The notes: generated by a model not told the origin, from the sequence alone. A stretch of 64,000 nt of DNA from Mycobacterium sp. SMC-2 (GCF_025263485.1 NZ_CP079863.1:1302001-1366000); one strand, 5' to 3'. Shown: positions 50,701 to 59,758, numbered from the stretch's first letter. Program-made: numbers and translations.

Positions 50701-51581
50701 CCGCGGTGCTGGGGGCGCTGGACCGGTATGGGGCCAGTGTCGCCGGCGCGCGCTGCGCGACGGTGGCCTACGCCCTGGTCGAGACCGAACCGGATACCGG
50801 TTGCGCCACCGTCAGCTACAGCTGCGCGGGCCACCCGTATCCGTTGCTGGTGTTTCCCGACCACCGCGCGGTGTTCCTGACGTCCGGCCGGCGGCTGCCG
50901 GTGGCCATCAAGGAACACGATGCAGAGCACTATCCGTCCGACGCCACGGCGACGGCGAATCTGCCACCGGGAAGCCTGATCCTGCTCTACACCGACGGGC
51001 TCATCGAGCGCGCCGGTGAGACGCTCGACGACGGCCTCGCCCGCCTCAAGGCCGCGGCCGCGGAATGCGCCGACCTTCCGGTGGAGTCCGTCTGCGCCGA
51101 GGTGCTGTCCCGGATGGCCCCGCCCACCGGCTACCGCGACGACGTCGTCGTGCTCGCGCTGCGGCCGAGCCACGAAACCCCGCGCAGCTTCGCCGCGGTG
51201 GTGACGGCCTCGCCCGGTCAGATTCCCGTCGCGCGCGAGCGGTTACGCGAATGGCTGGCCGGCATTGGCGTCGCCCCGAAGCGCCAAATGGACATCCTGT
51301 TGGCGACCGGCGAAGCGGTGACCAACGCGATCGAGCACGGCAGCGACGGCGAGCCGCGCCGCACGGTCTCCGTGGAGGCCTTCCTGCGTCAGCGGGCGGT
51401 GGCCGTCACGGTCAGCGACACCGGCCGGTGGGCGGGCGATTCCTCGGCCAGCCTGCGCAGCCGGCGTCGCGGCCGCGGCCTGACCCTGATCGGTGGGCTG
51501 GCCGATCACGTCGACACGCTCCGCACTCCAGGGGGCACCCGGGTCACTTTGCGGTTCGACCATGCCGTCGGGACCGGTTAG
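47733..51581 (+). CDS. Hybrid sensor kinase: PAS-GAF-HisKA-HATPase-receiver-GAF-SpoIIE phosphatase-RsbW-like kinase
   Basis: Encodes 1282 residues. Order: PAS-like N-terminus (about 10-160); GAF (165-320); HisKA with NVSHEFRTPLT (His352); HATPase_c with NLLSNAVKYT, DTGVGIA and GTGIGLSLVRGL; receiver with Asp656 in VTDVMMPG and Lys in LPKPF; a second GAF (about 745-900); a SpoIIE/PP2C phosphatase (GGDWYSV and VGDVVGHGLAAAI, about 930-1130); and a C-terminal RsbW-type ATPase (LLATGEAVTNAIEHG). No membrane helix, so cytoplasmic. It unites a two-component phosphorelay with a partner-switching module and is coupled to the STAS gene. M. tuberculosis Rv1364c fuses RsbU, RsbW and RsbV but lacks the histidine kinase. 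A sigma factor target is expected but not encoded nearby. Confidence 0.93.
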   Translation: MNPPLPADLAAAVGLGGEMGRRFAEFDWDAHPLGPPWGWSSEVRAAVAVALTSRFPIVLWLGPGDLFLMYNDAYAQMLGDKHPAALGCPARQVWWEIWQQISPMLTSVLDTGVATWSDDLMLPLITGGQAQERYFTFTYSPIIGRDGAVSAIFCAVIETTERVLSERRLHLLNTVAAAVMDAHTIDDVVSGAVAVCDAQPLDLPFIAMYLADGTEGARGSTLRGATPAIRPLLPDSLSGLAGWDTTPRTRSAHVIDRLEDVIPGSTELFGENCPRQALVLPLVDTSNAGAVVIGVSPRRPIDAMYRGFCQLLADQLSAAFASAVSYEQQRDRADALAELDRAKTAFLTNVSHEFRTPLTLLLGPLDDALSEAAPESVLAERLSTAARNARRLQRLVDSLLDFSRIEAGRAKAKLACTDVGALTAHIASSFTELCHRAGLDLVVDCSPVLADLDPGMWETIILNLLSNAVKYTQRGSISVEVRAEPGYCVVAVRDTGVGIAAADLDRLFDRFYRADNVRGRSVEGTGIGLSLVRGLVELHSGTVEIDSELDRGTTVTIRLPQSVDATAERPSAGLVDETNPYVAEARQWLTPLSEQDETTAASERPRPLVLIADDNADMRHHLDRVLSAHWETALFADGESALAATRNLRPDAIVTDVMMPGVDGFGLVSAIRADPELAAMPVLMLSARAGAEAVDEGYAGGADDYLPKPFRSQELVDRVRSRLAAVARERDRQLRAAASDLVQLDSALQATDSVAGILDALLESSFGSADAATVSIGVLDGERHIRFEYVGHLPGELRDRYHVTKLDSPVVGADVVRTGESMIITDTFDLPPRYQHAVQDTAASVRACVAHPLREHSGRVVGVLALLWPAPRQFDAAELEVFSRMADLTSSALDRVRVMEREHRIAVDFQEQLLDLDRGSTAAVVAAVYQPAGEAMRVGGDWYSVTPLDRAGRVGISVGDVVGHGLAAAIVMSRLRAAVAASALTAGEPAAVLGALDRYGASVAGARCATVAYALVETEPDTGCATVSYSCAGHPYPLLVFPDHRAVFLTSGRRLPVAIKEHDAEHYPSDATATANLPPGSLILLYTDGLIERAGETLDDGLARLKAAAAECADLPVESVCAEVLSRMAPPTGYRDDVVVLALRPSHETPRSFAAVVTASPGQIPVARERLREWLAGIGVAPKRQMDILLATGEAVTNAIEHGSDGEPRRTVSVEAFLRQRAVAVTVSDTGRWAGDSSASLRSRRRGRGLTLIGGLADHVDTLRTPGGTRVTLRFDHAVGTG

Positions 51582-51856
51582 GCCTCTTCCATCGCCTCGC
51601 CGAGCTCTTCGAGGATCTTGTTGTGGTGGTTGCTGGCCAGGATGTGCCCGGCCGCGATGACCACTGCCACCGGCCAATCGATGAGTTCGAATGCCGCCAG
51701 GGCGGCCAGGCCCCCGAAATAGGCCAACTGTTCGGGCCGGGGAATCTCCATCTGGCCCAGCACCGGAAGATTTACGTGGAACGTTTCGCCTTCGCGGATC
51801 TTTTGCACCGCCTCGCGCTGCGATGTCCCCCTGCGTGACTTCTTTTCCGCCATCAT
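51578..51856 (-). CDS. Conserved small protein (Rv0424c-like)
   Basis: Encodes 92 residues (91 in Rv0424c). The start is one of two adjacent ATGs. A basic head (KKSRRGTSQREAVQKIREGE) is followed by HVNLPVLGQMEIPRPEQLAY and a hydrophobic stretch (GGLAALAAFELIDWPVAVVIAAG), then HILASNHHNKILEELGEAMEEA. Possibly membrane-associated. Function unknown. It stands beside ctpH, as in M. tuberculosis, and its 3' end overlaps the hybrid kinase gene on the other strand by 4 bases. Confidence 0.88.
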   Translation of the reverse strand: MMAEKKSRRGTSQREAVQKIREGETFHVNLPVLGQMEIPRPEQLAYFGGLAALAAFELIDWPVAVVIAAGHILASNHHNKILEELGEAMEEA

Positions 51857-51914
51857 TTGCCTTTCAGTAACGAAGGGTTTGCCGACTCGCTGGGTGGTGC
51901 GGCAACCGTCGGAC

Positions 51915-54900
51915 CTATGTCGACGATGACCGACGCCGGGGGCGATCCGCTAGTTTCATCGATTGCTCAGGTGCTGAAGGCGCCGTTACTAGAACTCTAT
52001 GCGCTGCTTTGGCGGGCCGGGGTGGTCGACGTTCAGCCACCTCAGGGGGAGCCCCACCAGATCTGTCCGGACCCGTCAGCACACGATTCGCAACGCCTAT
52101 CGCGACGGTCGCCGCGGCAGCGGATCCCAGCCCCTGCGCCCAGCCGACTGGACCCAGCGGTGTGCATCCCAGCAGTTGGCTGACCACCGGGATGCTGATC
52201 AACGTTCCCATCGCCGCGAGCGAGCCCGCCGCGGTGAACACCACCAGCGGGGCGTGTGAATCCAGCAGCGTCTGACCCAGCTCGGTGCCCACCAGGGCGA
52301 CCAGCGCGACGGTGGATGCCCGTTGCGGGCGCCCGGTGACGCTTCCCATCGCCCACGCCGCCGTCGTCGCGGCGGCCGTGGTGACGCCGCGGATGGCGAC
52401 GGCACGCCACAACGCCGGCTGATCCGGACCCCGGATGCCCGGGTCGACGGGGCCGCTGGGCTTGCTCACCGCCAGGGCCGCGGCCGGCAGCGCGTCGGTC
52501 ATCATGTTCACCAAGAGCAGTTGCCGCGTGTTCAGCGGCGAGGTTCCGGTGATCGCGCTGCCGACGATGGCGAACAACACCTCGCCGGCGTTGCCGCCGA
52601 GCAGCACCGACACCGCGGACTGCACCCGTTGCCAGAGTTGGCGTCCCTCTTGGATGGCGTGCAGCAGGCCCTCGATGCGGGCGTCGACCAGCACCACGTC
52701 GGCCGCCATGTGTGCCGGATCGCTGCCGCCGGCGACGACGCCGATGCCGACCGTGGCGGCGCGGATGGCGGCGGCGTCGTTGGCCCCGTCGCCAACCATC
52801 GCGGTGCGCACGCCCGCGCTCTCGAGGGTCTGAACGACCTGCACCTTGTTCTCCGGTGTCATCCGGGCGAAGATCACCCGCTCGGTCACGACGCGTTCCT
52901 GATCCTTGCGCGACAAGGCATCCCACTCGGCGCCGCTGATCACCTGCTCGGCGGCCACGCTCAGCCCGAGCTCCTCGGCGATGGCCTGGGCGGTGATTGG
53001 ATGGTCGCCGGTGATCAGCTTGACGCCCACCGAAAGCCGGTGCAGATCCGCGAGCAGGGCCGCCGCTTCGGCCCGCGGGGTGTCGGACAAGCCCAGGAAC
53101 CCGGTCAGGGTCAGCCCGTCCCGGGCGAAATCGGCGATGTCGTCGGGATCCTGCCGGATCGCCCGCGCCTCGGCGGGGCTCAGCTGCCGCCGCGCCACCG
53201 CGATCACCCGCAGGCCGCGGCCGGCCATGTGCGCGACCGTCTCCTCGACGGCGGGGCTCACCCCACCGCAGGCGGCCAACACCACTTCGGGCGCGCCTTT
53301 GACGGCCAGCTCGCTGTCCGTCACCGACGCGGAGAAAGACCGGCCGGAGCGGAACGGCAGGTGCGCGGCGGGTGCGGTCGGGCTGCGGCCATTCGGGGAC
53401 GGGACGGCGGCCGCGGCCTCGACGATGGCGACATCGGTGGCGTGTACATGCGGGTCGCCGTTGGACGGCGGCGCGGCGTGCGCGGCGCAGCGCAGCACCT
53501 CTTCGCGCGAAAAGTCGGGCGCCGCAACGACCTCGGCCACCCGCAGCCGATTCTGGCTGAGCGTTCCGGTCTTGTCGAAGCACACCACCTCGATGCGGCC
53601 GAGCGCCTCCACCGAACGCGGAACGCGGACCAGCGCACCGAACTTCGTCAGCCGCCGCGCAGACGCCGCTTGCGCCAGCGTCGCCACCAACGGCATCCCC
53701 TCGGGAACCGCCGCGACGGCGATGGCGATCCCGCTGGCGACCGCCTGGCGCAGGACCGACCCGCGCAGCAGGCCCAGCGCGCCGACCAGCGCGCCTCCGG
53801 TCATGCTGACCGGGAAGGCCCGGTTGGTGAGCTGGCTCAGTTGGTGCTGCAGACCGATGTCCGACGAGAGGTCGCCGGAGACCAGCTCAGCGGCGCGGCG
53901 TTCCTGGGTGTCGGCGCCGACCGCGGTCACCACCGCCACCGCGGTGCCCGCCACCACCGTCGTCCCGGCGTACAGCATGCAGCGGCGTTCGGCGAGAGCG
54001 GCGCCGGGCGTCGGCTCCACCTGCTTTTCCACCGACAGCGATTCACCGGTCAGCGTCGACTCGTCGACCTCGAGGTCGACCTCCTCGATGATCCGGGCGT
54101 CGGCGGGCACCACCTCGTGGGTGCGCACCTCGACGACGTCGCCGGGCTGCAGCTGCGCGGCGATGACGTCGATGTACGCCCGCTCCCCGGGGCCGCCGGA
54201 TACGACCTTGCGGGCAAATGGGATCTGTTGTGCGAGTAGGCGATGGAGCCGGTTCTCGGCGCGCAGCCGCTGGCTGGCCGCGAGCATGGAGTTCCCGGCC
54301 AGCACCGAGAAGACCAGGACGGCGTCGACCGGCGAGCCGAGCACCGCGCTGGCCGCCGAGCCCAGTGCGAGCACGGGGGTCAGCGGGTCGGTCAACTCGG
54401 CGCGGACGGCGGCCAGGAACTGCAGGAACGCCTGCGCGCGCGTCTGGGCCTGCGGGGCGCCGAGGGCGGCCAGCGCGAGTTGTTCCGTGTCGCCGGCCGC
54501 CTCCGAGTCGGGCGGCGACAACGCCCGGCGTACATGCTCGACCGCCATCGCGTGCCATTCCTGGACCGGAGCCGGCCGCGGTGCGTCCGCCTTGACGATG
54601 CCGCGCGCCAACAGGTATCCCGACAGCAGGCCGGCCGCCGCGCCGCTGGTCACCGGCCCACGCCCGATGCCGCGGACGCCGGGAATCATCAGCAGCGAGC
54701 CCATCGCCGTCGCGCCGGCCGAGATCCCGGCGCCGCGCCGGGCGGCGGCGCGGGCCGCCGGCAGCGCGTGCAGCACCCGCCAGGCGGCCGCCAGGTCGGG
54801 CAGCAGCAGGTCGGCGTACCAGGGAGGCGGGCCCGATCCGGGCTGCGGCATCATGCCCAGCGCCACATCGGCGGACCAAATCGCTTGCGCCCCGGGCGAT

Positions 54901-56393
54901 GACAGCACGGCGACCGTGCGGCCGGCCTCCTGCAGGTCGGCCACGGCACGGGCCAGGGCGTCGTCGATGCAACCCCGCTCCAACGGCCTGATGTCGTCGA
55001 ACGCGGGCCGCAGTTCGCCCAGCGAATCGTCCTCGACCGAAACCAATTCCGAGCCCGTCCGGTGCGCCTCGCCGACAACGGCCGGGGCCAAGGGGTCATG
55101 CGTGAAGCAGAAAAGCGCCTCGACCATCGCGTTCGGCTTGTTGGGCGATATTCCGGGCACCGGGTGCCAGCCCGGGCCTAGCCGGTTGTTTTCCAGCATC
55201 AGCTGTGCGCGCGACCACGCGGCGGGCAGCTCGGCGTCCAGGGCGCCGCGGATGAGCGACACCCGCAAGCTCTTGGTGCACAGCACCCGCGGGTCGATGA
55301 CGATCGCGTCCACCCGGTCCAGGCGGCGCAGCGCCTCCGGACGCAACGAGAGGACCGCGTGCCGGTCGGCCAGCCCCTGGCCGAGCGCCGCGGCGAAGGC
55401 CTCCGGCGTGGTGCGGTTGGCCACCGGGGTGGTCACCAGCACCGCCAGGGCCGCCTGGTTGAGGTTGCGGGTGGTGGCGCCGACGAACCCGGCGCTGATG
55501 GCCTGGACGAGCGCGAACCGGCCGGCGTGGTGGTCGGCGGGCCGGCCGGGCGGCGGCTTGGACGCCGCCGACGGGTCGGTGTGCGGGTGGTCGGCGTGGC
55601 CGGCCAGCTGCGGCTCGTGCCGGACCCAGGCGCGCGCCTCCGCGCGGCATTCGGCGGCCTTCAGCGACTGCATCAGCAGGCCCACCGACAACGACGCGGG
55701 GGACAGGGTGACGGTTTCCGCGGCCGTCACGGCCAGCGTCAGCACGGTGTCGGTCGCGGGCCGGCCGATGCGGTCCTCGAGCAGGCGGCGCAGCCACGGC
55801 TGATAATCGACGGCCACCACGGCCGCCAGGACACCGATGGGCATGCGCGGCCAGCGCAACGCGCGGCCGGTCAGCGCTATGCCCAGCCCGGCCGCGCCGG
55901 CGGCCGCGGTGGCGGCGCGGGTCGCCAGCACCACGCCGTCGCCCGGCAGGCTGGTCGGTGGCGCCGCCAGTTTCACGACTTTTGCTGGCGCACAACAATT
56001 CTCGGCGGCATCGACGATACGGCACAGGTCGCGCAGCGACGTGTCCGCCTCGCCGATGGTGATCACCACGCGCGACAGCGGGTAGTTCAGGACGGCCGAC
56101 GCCACCCCCGGATGGGCCAGCACCGCGTCGAGCACCGAGCGTCCGAGTTCGTCGTCCGAGGCGATGTCCAGGCCGCGCACCTCGATCCAGGCGCGCTCCC
56201 GGCCGCGCCAGCACCGTCGGCTCAATGCTGCCGGATTACCTTGGGGCAGCTCGCCCGAGATCGCCCGGGCGCCCTCGCGCAGCGGAATCGCGGCGATGGT
56301 GATGGTTGCCTCAACGAGCGAGGTCGTCGCCTGGACGCCGGTCGCGACGGCGCGCAACGGCGCAGAGCGTCGTATCGCGGTCGCAATGCTCAA
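51915..56393 (-). CDS. ctpH: P-type metal cation ATPase CtpH
   Basis: Encodes 1492 residues (1539 in Rv0425c), far longer than ordinary P-type pumps. The first 600 or so residues form the long extension with heavy-metal-associated-like and degenerate ATPase-like parts typical of CtpH/CtpI. The catalytic core follows: VDESTLTGESLS (actuator), PEGMPLVATLAQ (membrane motif), DKTGTLSQN with phosphorylated Asp about residue 940, GDHPITAQA and MVGDGANDAAAI. The C-terminal membrane helices resemble calcium or magnesium-type (P2) pumps rather than copper pumps, as no CPC is seen. The metal is not determined. Confidence 0.93.
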   Translation of the reverse strand: MSIATAIRRSAPLRAVATGVQATTSLVEATITIAAIPLREGARAISGELPQGNPAALSRRCWRGRERAWIEVRGLDIASDDELGRSVLDAVLAHPGVASAVLNYPLSRVVITIGEADTSLRDLCRIVDAAENCCAPAKVVKLAAPPTSLPGDGVVLATRAATAAAGAAGLGIALTGRALRWPRMPIGVLAAVVAVDYQPWLRRLLEDRIGRPATDTVLTLAVTAAETVTLSPASLSVGLLMQSLKAAECRAEARAWVRHEPQLAGHADHPHTDPSAASKPPPGRPADHHAGRFALVQAISAGFVGATTRNLNQAALAVLVTTPVANRTTPEAFAAALGQGLADRHAVLSLRPEALRRLDRVDAIVIDPRVLCTKSLRVSLIRGALDAELPAAWSRAQLMLENNRLGPGWHPVPGISPNKPNAMVEALFCFTHDPLAPAVVGEAHRTGSELVSVEDDSLGELRPAFDDIRPLERGCIDDALARAVADLQEAGRTVAVLSSPGAQAIWSADVALGMMPQPGSGPPPWYADLLLPDLAAAWRVLHALPAARAAARRGAGISAGATAMGSLLMIPGVRGIGRGPVTSGAAAGLLSGYLLARGIVKADAPRPAPVQEWHAMAVEHVRRALSPPDSEAAGDTEQLALAALGAPQAQTRAQAFLQFLAAVRAELTDPLTPVLALGSAASAVLGSPVDAVLVFSVLAGNSMLAASQRLRAENRLHRLLAQQIPFARKVVSGGPGERAYIDVIAAQLQPGDVVEVRTHEVVPADARIIEEVDLEVDESTLTGESLSVEKQVEPTPGAALAERRCMLYAGTTVVAGTAVAVVTAVGADTQERRAAELVSGDLSSDIGLQHQLSQLTNRAFPVSMTGGALVGALGLLRGSVLRQAVASGIAIAVAAVPEGMPLVATLAQAASARRLTKFGALVRVPRSVEALGRIEVVCFDKTGTLSQNRLRVAEVVAAPDFSREEVLRCAAHAAPPSNGDPHVHATDVAIVEAAAAVPSPNGRSPTAPAAHLPFRSGRSFSASVTDSELAVKGAPEVVLAACGGVSPAVEETVAHMAGRGLRVIAVARRQLSPAEARAIRQDPDDIADFARDGLTLTGFLGLSDTPRAEAAALLADLHRLSVGVKLITGDHPITAQAIAEELGLSVAAEQVISGAEWDALSRKDQERVVTERVIFARMTPENKVQVVQTLESAGVRTAMVGDGANDAAAIRAATVGIGVVAGGSDPAHMAADVVLVDARIEGLLHAIQEGRQLWQRVQSAVSVLLGGNAGEVLFAIVGSAITGTSPLNTRQLLLVNMMTDALPAAALAVSKPSGPVDPGIRGPDQPALWRAVAIRGVTTAAATTAAWAMGSVTGRPQRASTVALVALVGTELGQTLLDSHAPLVVFTAAGSLAAMGTLISIPVVSQLLGCTPLGPVGWAQGLGSAAAATVAIGVANRVLTGPDRSGGAPPEVAERRPPRPAKAAHRVLVTAPSAPEQSMKLADRPRRRSSST

Positions 56394-56413
56394 AGCGGGT
56401 ACGAACGGTCCCG

Positions 56414-56848
56414 CTAGTTGGTGCTACGCAACGCGGTGCCGCCGGCCCGGCGCCCGGCCGCTTTCTTGGCCGTCGACTTCGATGCCGCTTTCTGCGGCGC
56501 GGCCTTCTGCGGCGCCGGTTCGACGGGCACCGCCTTGAGGCTCGCCTTCGCCGGTTCCTGCTTGCGGCTCAGCCTCTGCAACAACAGCGCGCTGCCGCCG
56601 ACGGCCAGCAGCACCGGCCATTCGACCAGTCCCGCGACGCCCAGCGCGCCGAAGGCCACCGCGGCGGCCGGCGCCGAGTGGCTGCCGCTGCTCATTCCCT
56701 TTTTTATGCCCTCCGCGGCTCCGGTGACGCCGCCGATGACCCCGTTGACCGCCGCGCCACCCACAGCGCCGGCGGCCGCGGTCGTCGTGTTCGCCACGCG
56801 GCTCACCGCCTGACCCACGCCCCGAACCGCTCCGCCGATGACACTCAT
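56414..56848 (-). CDS. Conserved protein with Lys/Ala-rich tail (Rv0426c-like)
   Basis: Encodes 144 residues (147 in Rv0426c). N-terminal half is small-residue rich (GAVGGAAVNGVIGGVTGAAE), then a hydrophobic stretch (AVAFGALGVAGLVEWPVLLAVGG), then a tail of Pro, Ala and Lys (KAAPQKAASKSTAKKAAG) resembling histone-like tails. It resembles the Rv0424c-like protein in size and in the EWPVLLAVGG-type segment. Unknown role. It lies 20 bases upstream of ctpH and is probably cotranscribed. The 211 bases upstream (56849-57059) hold no gene. Confidence 0.87.
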   Translation of the reverse strand: MSVIGGAVRGVGQAVSRVANTTTAAAGAVGGAAVNGVIGGVTGAAEGIKKGMSSGSHSAPAAAVAFGALGVAGLVEWPVLLAVGGSALLLQRLSRKQEPAKASLKAVPVEPAPQKAAPQKAASKSTAKKAAGRRAGGTALRSTN

Positions 56849-57059
56849 GCTGACTCCCTGGCTTTCTTGCCCTCGCCGCGAACCCGCGTCACCAGCGAGC
56901 AGCGCCCGCTGAACGCATCGTTAACGGCTAACCAACACCGATTCTGCCCTAACAAAATCAAAGCCTGCCACTTCGCAAACACGCAGACAACGAGCAGCCG
57001 CACTTAATTTGCCCGAGCTTAACCTGGATATGCCGCGGCGCGAACGCGAAAAACGCGAT

Positions 57060-57899
57060 TTAGCCGCGCCTTATATCGATCTGCACCGGTGCGTGATCGC
57101 TGGCCGCCTTTCCCTTGCGCTCCTCGCGGACGATCTGGGCGTCGGTCACGCGGGCGGCCAACTCCGGGGAGGCCAGGATGAAGTCGATGCGCATGCCTTG
57201 CCGTTTCGGGAACCGCAGCTGGGTGTAGTCCCAGTAGGTGTACACGCCCGGTCCGGGCGCGAAAGGCCTTACCACGTCGGCGAATTGCGCGTCGACGATG
57301 GCGGCGAACGCGCGGCGCTCCGGCTCGGAGACGTGGGTGGCGCCGGCGTAGAACTCGGTGCTCCAGACGTCGTCGTCCGTCGGGGCGATGTTCCAGTCGC
57401 CGGCCAGCGCGATCTGCGCGGTGGGGTCGTCGCGCAACCATCCGGCCGCGGTATCACGCAGCGCGGCAAGCCATTCCAGCTTGTAGGTGTAGTGCGGATC
57501 GCCCACCGCGCGCCCGTTGGGCACGTACAGGCTCCAGACCCGGATGTCACCGCAGGTGGCGGCCAGCGCGCGCGCCTCGGCCGTCGCGGCCACCTCCGGC
57601 TTGCTGCTCCAGCTGGGCTGGCCCTCGAAGCCGACCTGAACGTCGTCGAGGCCCACGCGCGAGGCGATCGCCACGCCGTTCCACTGGTTGAAGCCGACGT
57701 GCGCCACCTCGTAGCCGAGTTCGAAGAACGGCAGAGTGGGGAATTGCCCGTCGGAGCACTTGGTCTCCTGCATGGCCAGCACGTCGACGTCGGCGCGGGC
57801 CAGCCAGTCGACGACGCGGGGCAGGCGGCTGCGGATCGAATTCACGTTCCAGGTGGCCAGCCTTAAGAGCGGCGAGTCGCCGCCGTCAACCGCGGGCAT
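57060..57899 (-). CDS. xthA: Exodeoxyribonuclease III
   Basis: Encodes 279 residues from the ATG at 57899 (291 in Rv0427c, so a longer start is possible). Endonuclease/exonuclease/phosphatase fold with RLATWNVNSIRSRL, MQETKCSD (metal Glu), YVPNGRAVG, GDWNIAPTDDDVW (Asp and Asn) and SDHAPVQ (catalytic His). It cuts abasic sites and trims 3' blocks in base excision repair. It begins 2 bases after the stop of the acetyltransferase gene. Confidence 0.95.
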   Translation of the reverse strand: MPAVDGGDSPLLRLATWNVNSIRSRLPRVVDWLARADVDVLAMQETKCSDGQFPTLPFFELGYEVAHVGFNQWNGVAIASRVGLDDVQVGFEGQPSWSSKPEVAATAEARALAATCGDIRVWSLYVPNGRAVGDPHYTYKLEWLAALRDTAAGWLRDDPTAQIALAGDWNIAPTDDDVWSTEFYAGATHVSEPERRAFAAIVDAQFADVVRPFAPGPGVYTYWDYTQLRFPKRQGMRIDFILASPELAARVTDAQIVREERKGKAASDHAPVQIDIRRG

Positions 57900-57901
57900 C
57901 G

Positions 57902-58678
57902 CTAGACCGTATCCCAGGCGGGCGAGCGGGCCGGAAAGTAGCGGCGGCGATGATGGGCCCGAAAGCCCAGCGCGTCCGCGAGCGCCGTCGAGCCGGTGCC
58001 GCGTACCACCAGGTAGGCGCGCGTCGCGCCGCGGGCCGCGGCCCGGGCCAGCAGCGCTTCGCACGCGGCCGTGATGGCCCGGTCATCGCCGGACCCCGTC
58101 ACCGACAGGCCAACCCACCGCGTGCCGTCGGGCGCGTCGGTCACCGCCGCGCGCACCAGCGTCTCGCTGTCCGGATCCGGCCCGGCCGGGGCCGAAGCGG
58201 TGACCTCGCGCACCAACACGCGTTCGGTGTGTTCGGCGCTCAGCCCCGGCGGCGGCGCCAACAATCGATCCGGAATCGCCAGCTGACCAGTCAGCCCGCG
58301 GCGCTCATACCAGTCCGCGATCGCCGCGACGGTGCCCGCATGGGCCGAAACATCCAGTGGCACAGCGAAATCGACGCCGTCCCCGGCGCGCAGCAGCCAG
58401 CCCTCGAGCCACTGTTGTTCCGCGCCGGGCTGAGCCGCGGCGGCCGCATGCTCGAGCGCCCGGATCTGCGAGGTGCGTACCGGCGCGTCGGTCAGCACCC
58501 GCAGCGCGACCACGTCGTCGGCCGCCACCTCGACGACCGCGCCCGTCTTGGTCCGAACCCGCACCACCGGGCCGACCGCCAGCAGATGTCCCACCGCGTC
58601 GGTCAGCGGCGGGACCGAGCCTTTCGCGCGCCGGTAGCGAAGCGTCACCCGCGTGCCCAGGTCCGGCCACGAGAACAT
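57902..58678 (-). CDS. GNAT-family acetyltransferase (Rv0428c-like)
   Basis: Encodes 258 residues from the ATG at 58678 overlapping the def stop (ATGA); the M. tuberculosis counterpart is annotated longer. The N-terminal 75 residues form an SH3-like beta domain (GTRVTLRYRRAKG), and the rest a GNAT domain ending in ALADALGFRAHHRRRYF. Substrate unknown. It stands between def and xthA in one tight operon, as in M. tuberculosis. Confidence 0.86.
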   Translation of the reverse strand: MFSWPDLGTRVTLRYRRAKGSVPPLTDAVGHLLAVGPVVRVRTKTGAVVEVAADDVVALRVLTDAPVRTSQIRALEHAAAAAQPGAEQQWLEGWLLRAGDGVDFAVPLDVSAHAGTVAAIADWYERRGLTGQLAIPDRLLAPPPGLSAEHTERVLVREVTASAPAGPDPDSETLVRAAVTDAPDGTRWVGLSVTGSGDDRAITAACEALLARAAARGATRAYLVVRGTGSTALADALGFRAHHRRRYFPARSPAWDTV

Positions 58679-59271
58679 CAGTGACCGAAGGGGTCCGGGC
58701 CTTCGCCCGGCAGCCACGACAGCCCGGGCACTCCCCAGCCGTGCGCCTTGACGGCGCGTTTGGCGGCGCGGGCGTGGCGGCCGATCAGCCGGTCCAGGTA
58801 CAGAAAGCCGTCCAGGTGCCCGGTCTCGTGCTGCAGCATGCGCGCGAACAGGCCGGTGCCCTCGATGTCGACCGGCTTGCCGTCGGCGTCCAGGCCGGTG
58901 ACCCGCGCCCAGGTGGCGCGGCCGGTGGGAAACGACTCGCCGGGGACCGAGAGGCAACCCTCGTCATCGTTGTCCGGATCGGGCATGGTCTCCGGTATCT
59001 CGGAGGTTTCCAGCACCGGGTTGACCACCACACCGCGGCGGCGCTGGGTGCTGCCCCGGTCGTCGGCGCAGTCGTAGACGAAGACCCGCAGCCCGACGCC
59101 GATCTGGTTGGCGGCCAGGCCCACTCCGTGCGCGGCGTCCATGGTTTCGTACATGGTGGCGATCAACTCGGCCAGGTCCGCCGGCAGCGAACCGTCGGGG
59201 CCCACGGGCACCGGCTGCGTCGGCGTGTGCAAGACCGGATCGCCGACGATCCGGATCGGTACGACTGCCAT
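58678..59271 (-). CDS. def: Peptide deformylase
   Basis: Encodes 197 residues, the length of Rv0429c. The three deformylase motifs are present: [20 protein letters not shown] (metal Cys) and QHETGHLDG (HExxH with two metal His and catalytic Glu). It removes the N-formyl group from new proteins at the ribosome exit. First gene of the def-GNAT-xthA operon. Confidence 0.97.
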   Translation of the reverse strand: MAVVPIRIVGDPVLHTPTQPVPVGPDGSLPADLAELIATMYETMDAAHGVGLAANQIGVGLRVFVYDCADDRGSTQRRRGVVVNPVLETSEIPETMPDPDNDDEGCLSVPGESFPTGRATWARVTGLDADGKPVDIEGTGLFARMLQHETGHLDGFLYLDRLIGRHARAAKRAVKAHGWGVPGLSWLPGEGPDPFGH

Positions 59272-59449
59272 GGTCGGCTAAGCTACCGCACGGCCGTTAC
59301 GGGCAATCTGAGCCAATCGGCCGACTCGCGGGTCTGGATCACGGCTTGAGGGTTTGGGCCGTGGTTCAATATTCGCCGAAACACGCCCTCAGGTAAGTCA
59401 AGTCATTAGAGCAGCCGAGAATTCGCCGGAAGGGTCCAGGGGAAGCTAT

Positions 59450-59758
59450 ATGGACAGCGCCATGGCGCGGGCAAATCGATCGGGGGACGATTCTGAGATC
59501 GCAGATGGGCTCACCCGCCGCGAACACGACATCCTCGCCTTCGAACGTCAGTGGTGGAAATTCGCGGGCGTAAAAGAAGAAGCAATCAAAGAGCTGTTCT
59601 CGATGTCGGCGACGCGCTACTACCAGGTGCTCAACGCGCTCGTCGACCGGCCGGAGGCGCTGGCCGCCGACCCGATGCTGGTGAAGCGGTTGCGGCGGCT
59701 GCGTGCCAGCCGCCAGAAGGCGCGGGCCGCGCGGCGCCTCGGCTTCGAGGTGACCTGA
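59450..59758 (+). CDS. DUF3263 protein (Rv0430-like)
   Basis: Encodes 102 residues, the length of Rv0430, from an ATG with GGGGAAG 6 bases upstream. A compact helical protein with REHDILAFERQWWKFAGVKE and LFSMSATRYYQVLNALVDRP, resembling a helix-turn-helix (SMSATRYYQVLN as recognition helix), and an Arg-rich tail. DNA binding is plausible but untested here. It is the first gene of a plus-strand run with virR and sodC. Confidence 0.9.
   Translation: MDSAMARANRSGDDSEIADGLTRREHDILAFERQWWKFAGVKEEAIKELFSMSATRYYQVLNALVDRPEALAADPMLVKRLRRLRASRQKARAARRLGFEVT

Noticed and set aside
52906..55803. 965-codon open frame on the plus strand opposite ctpH
   Set aside because: Low-complexity Ser/Arg/Ala composition without motifs; the ctpH frame has all P-type ATPase motifs.
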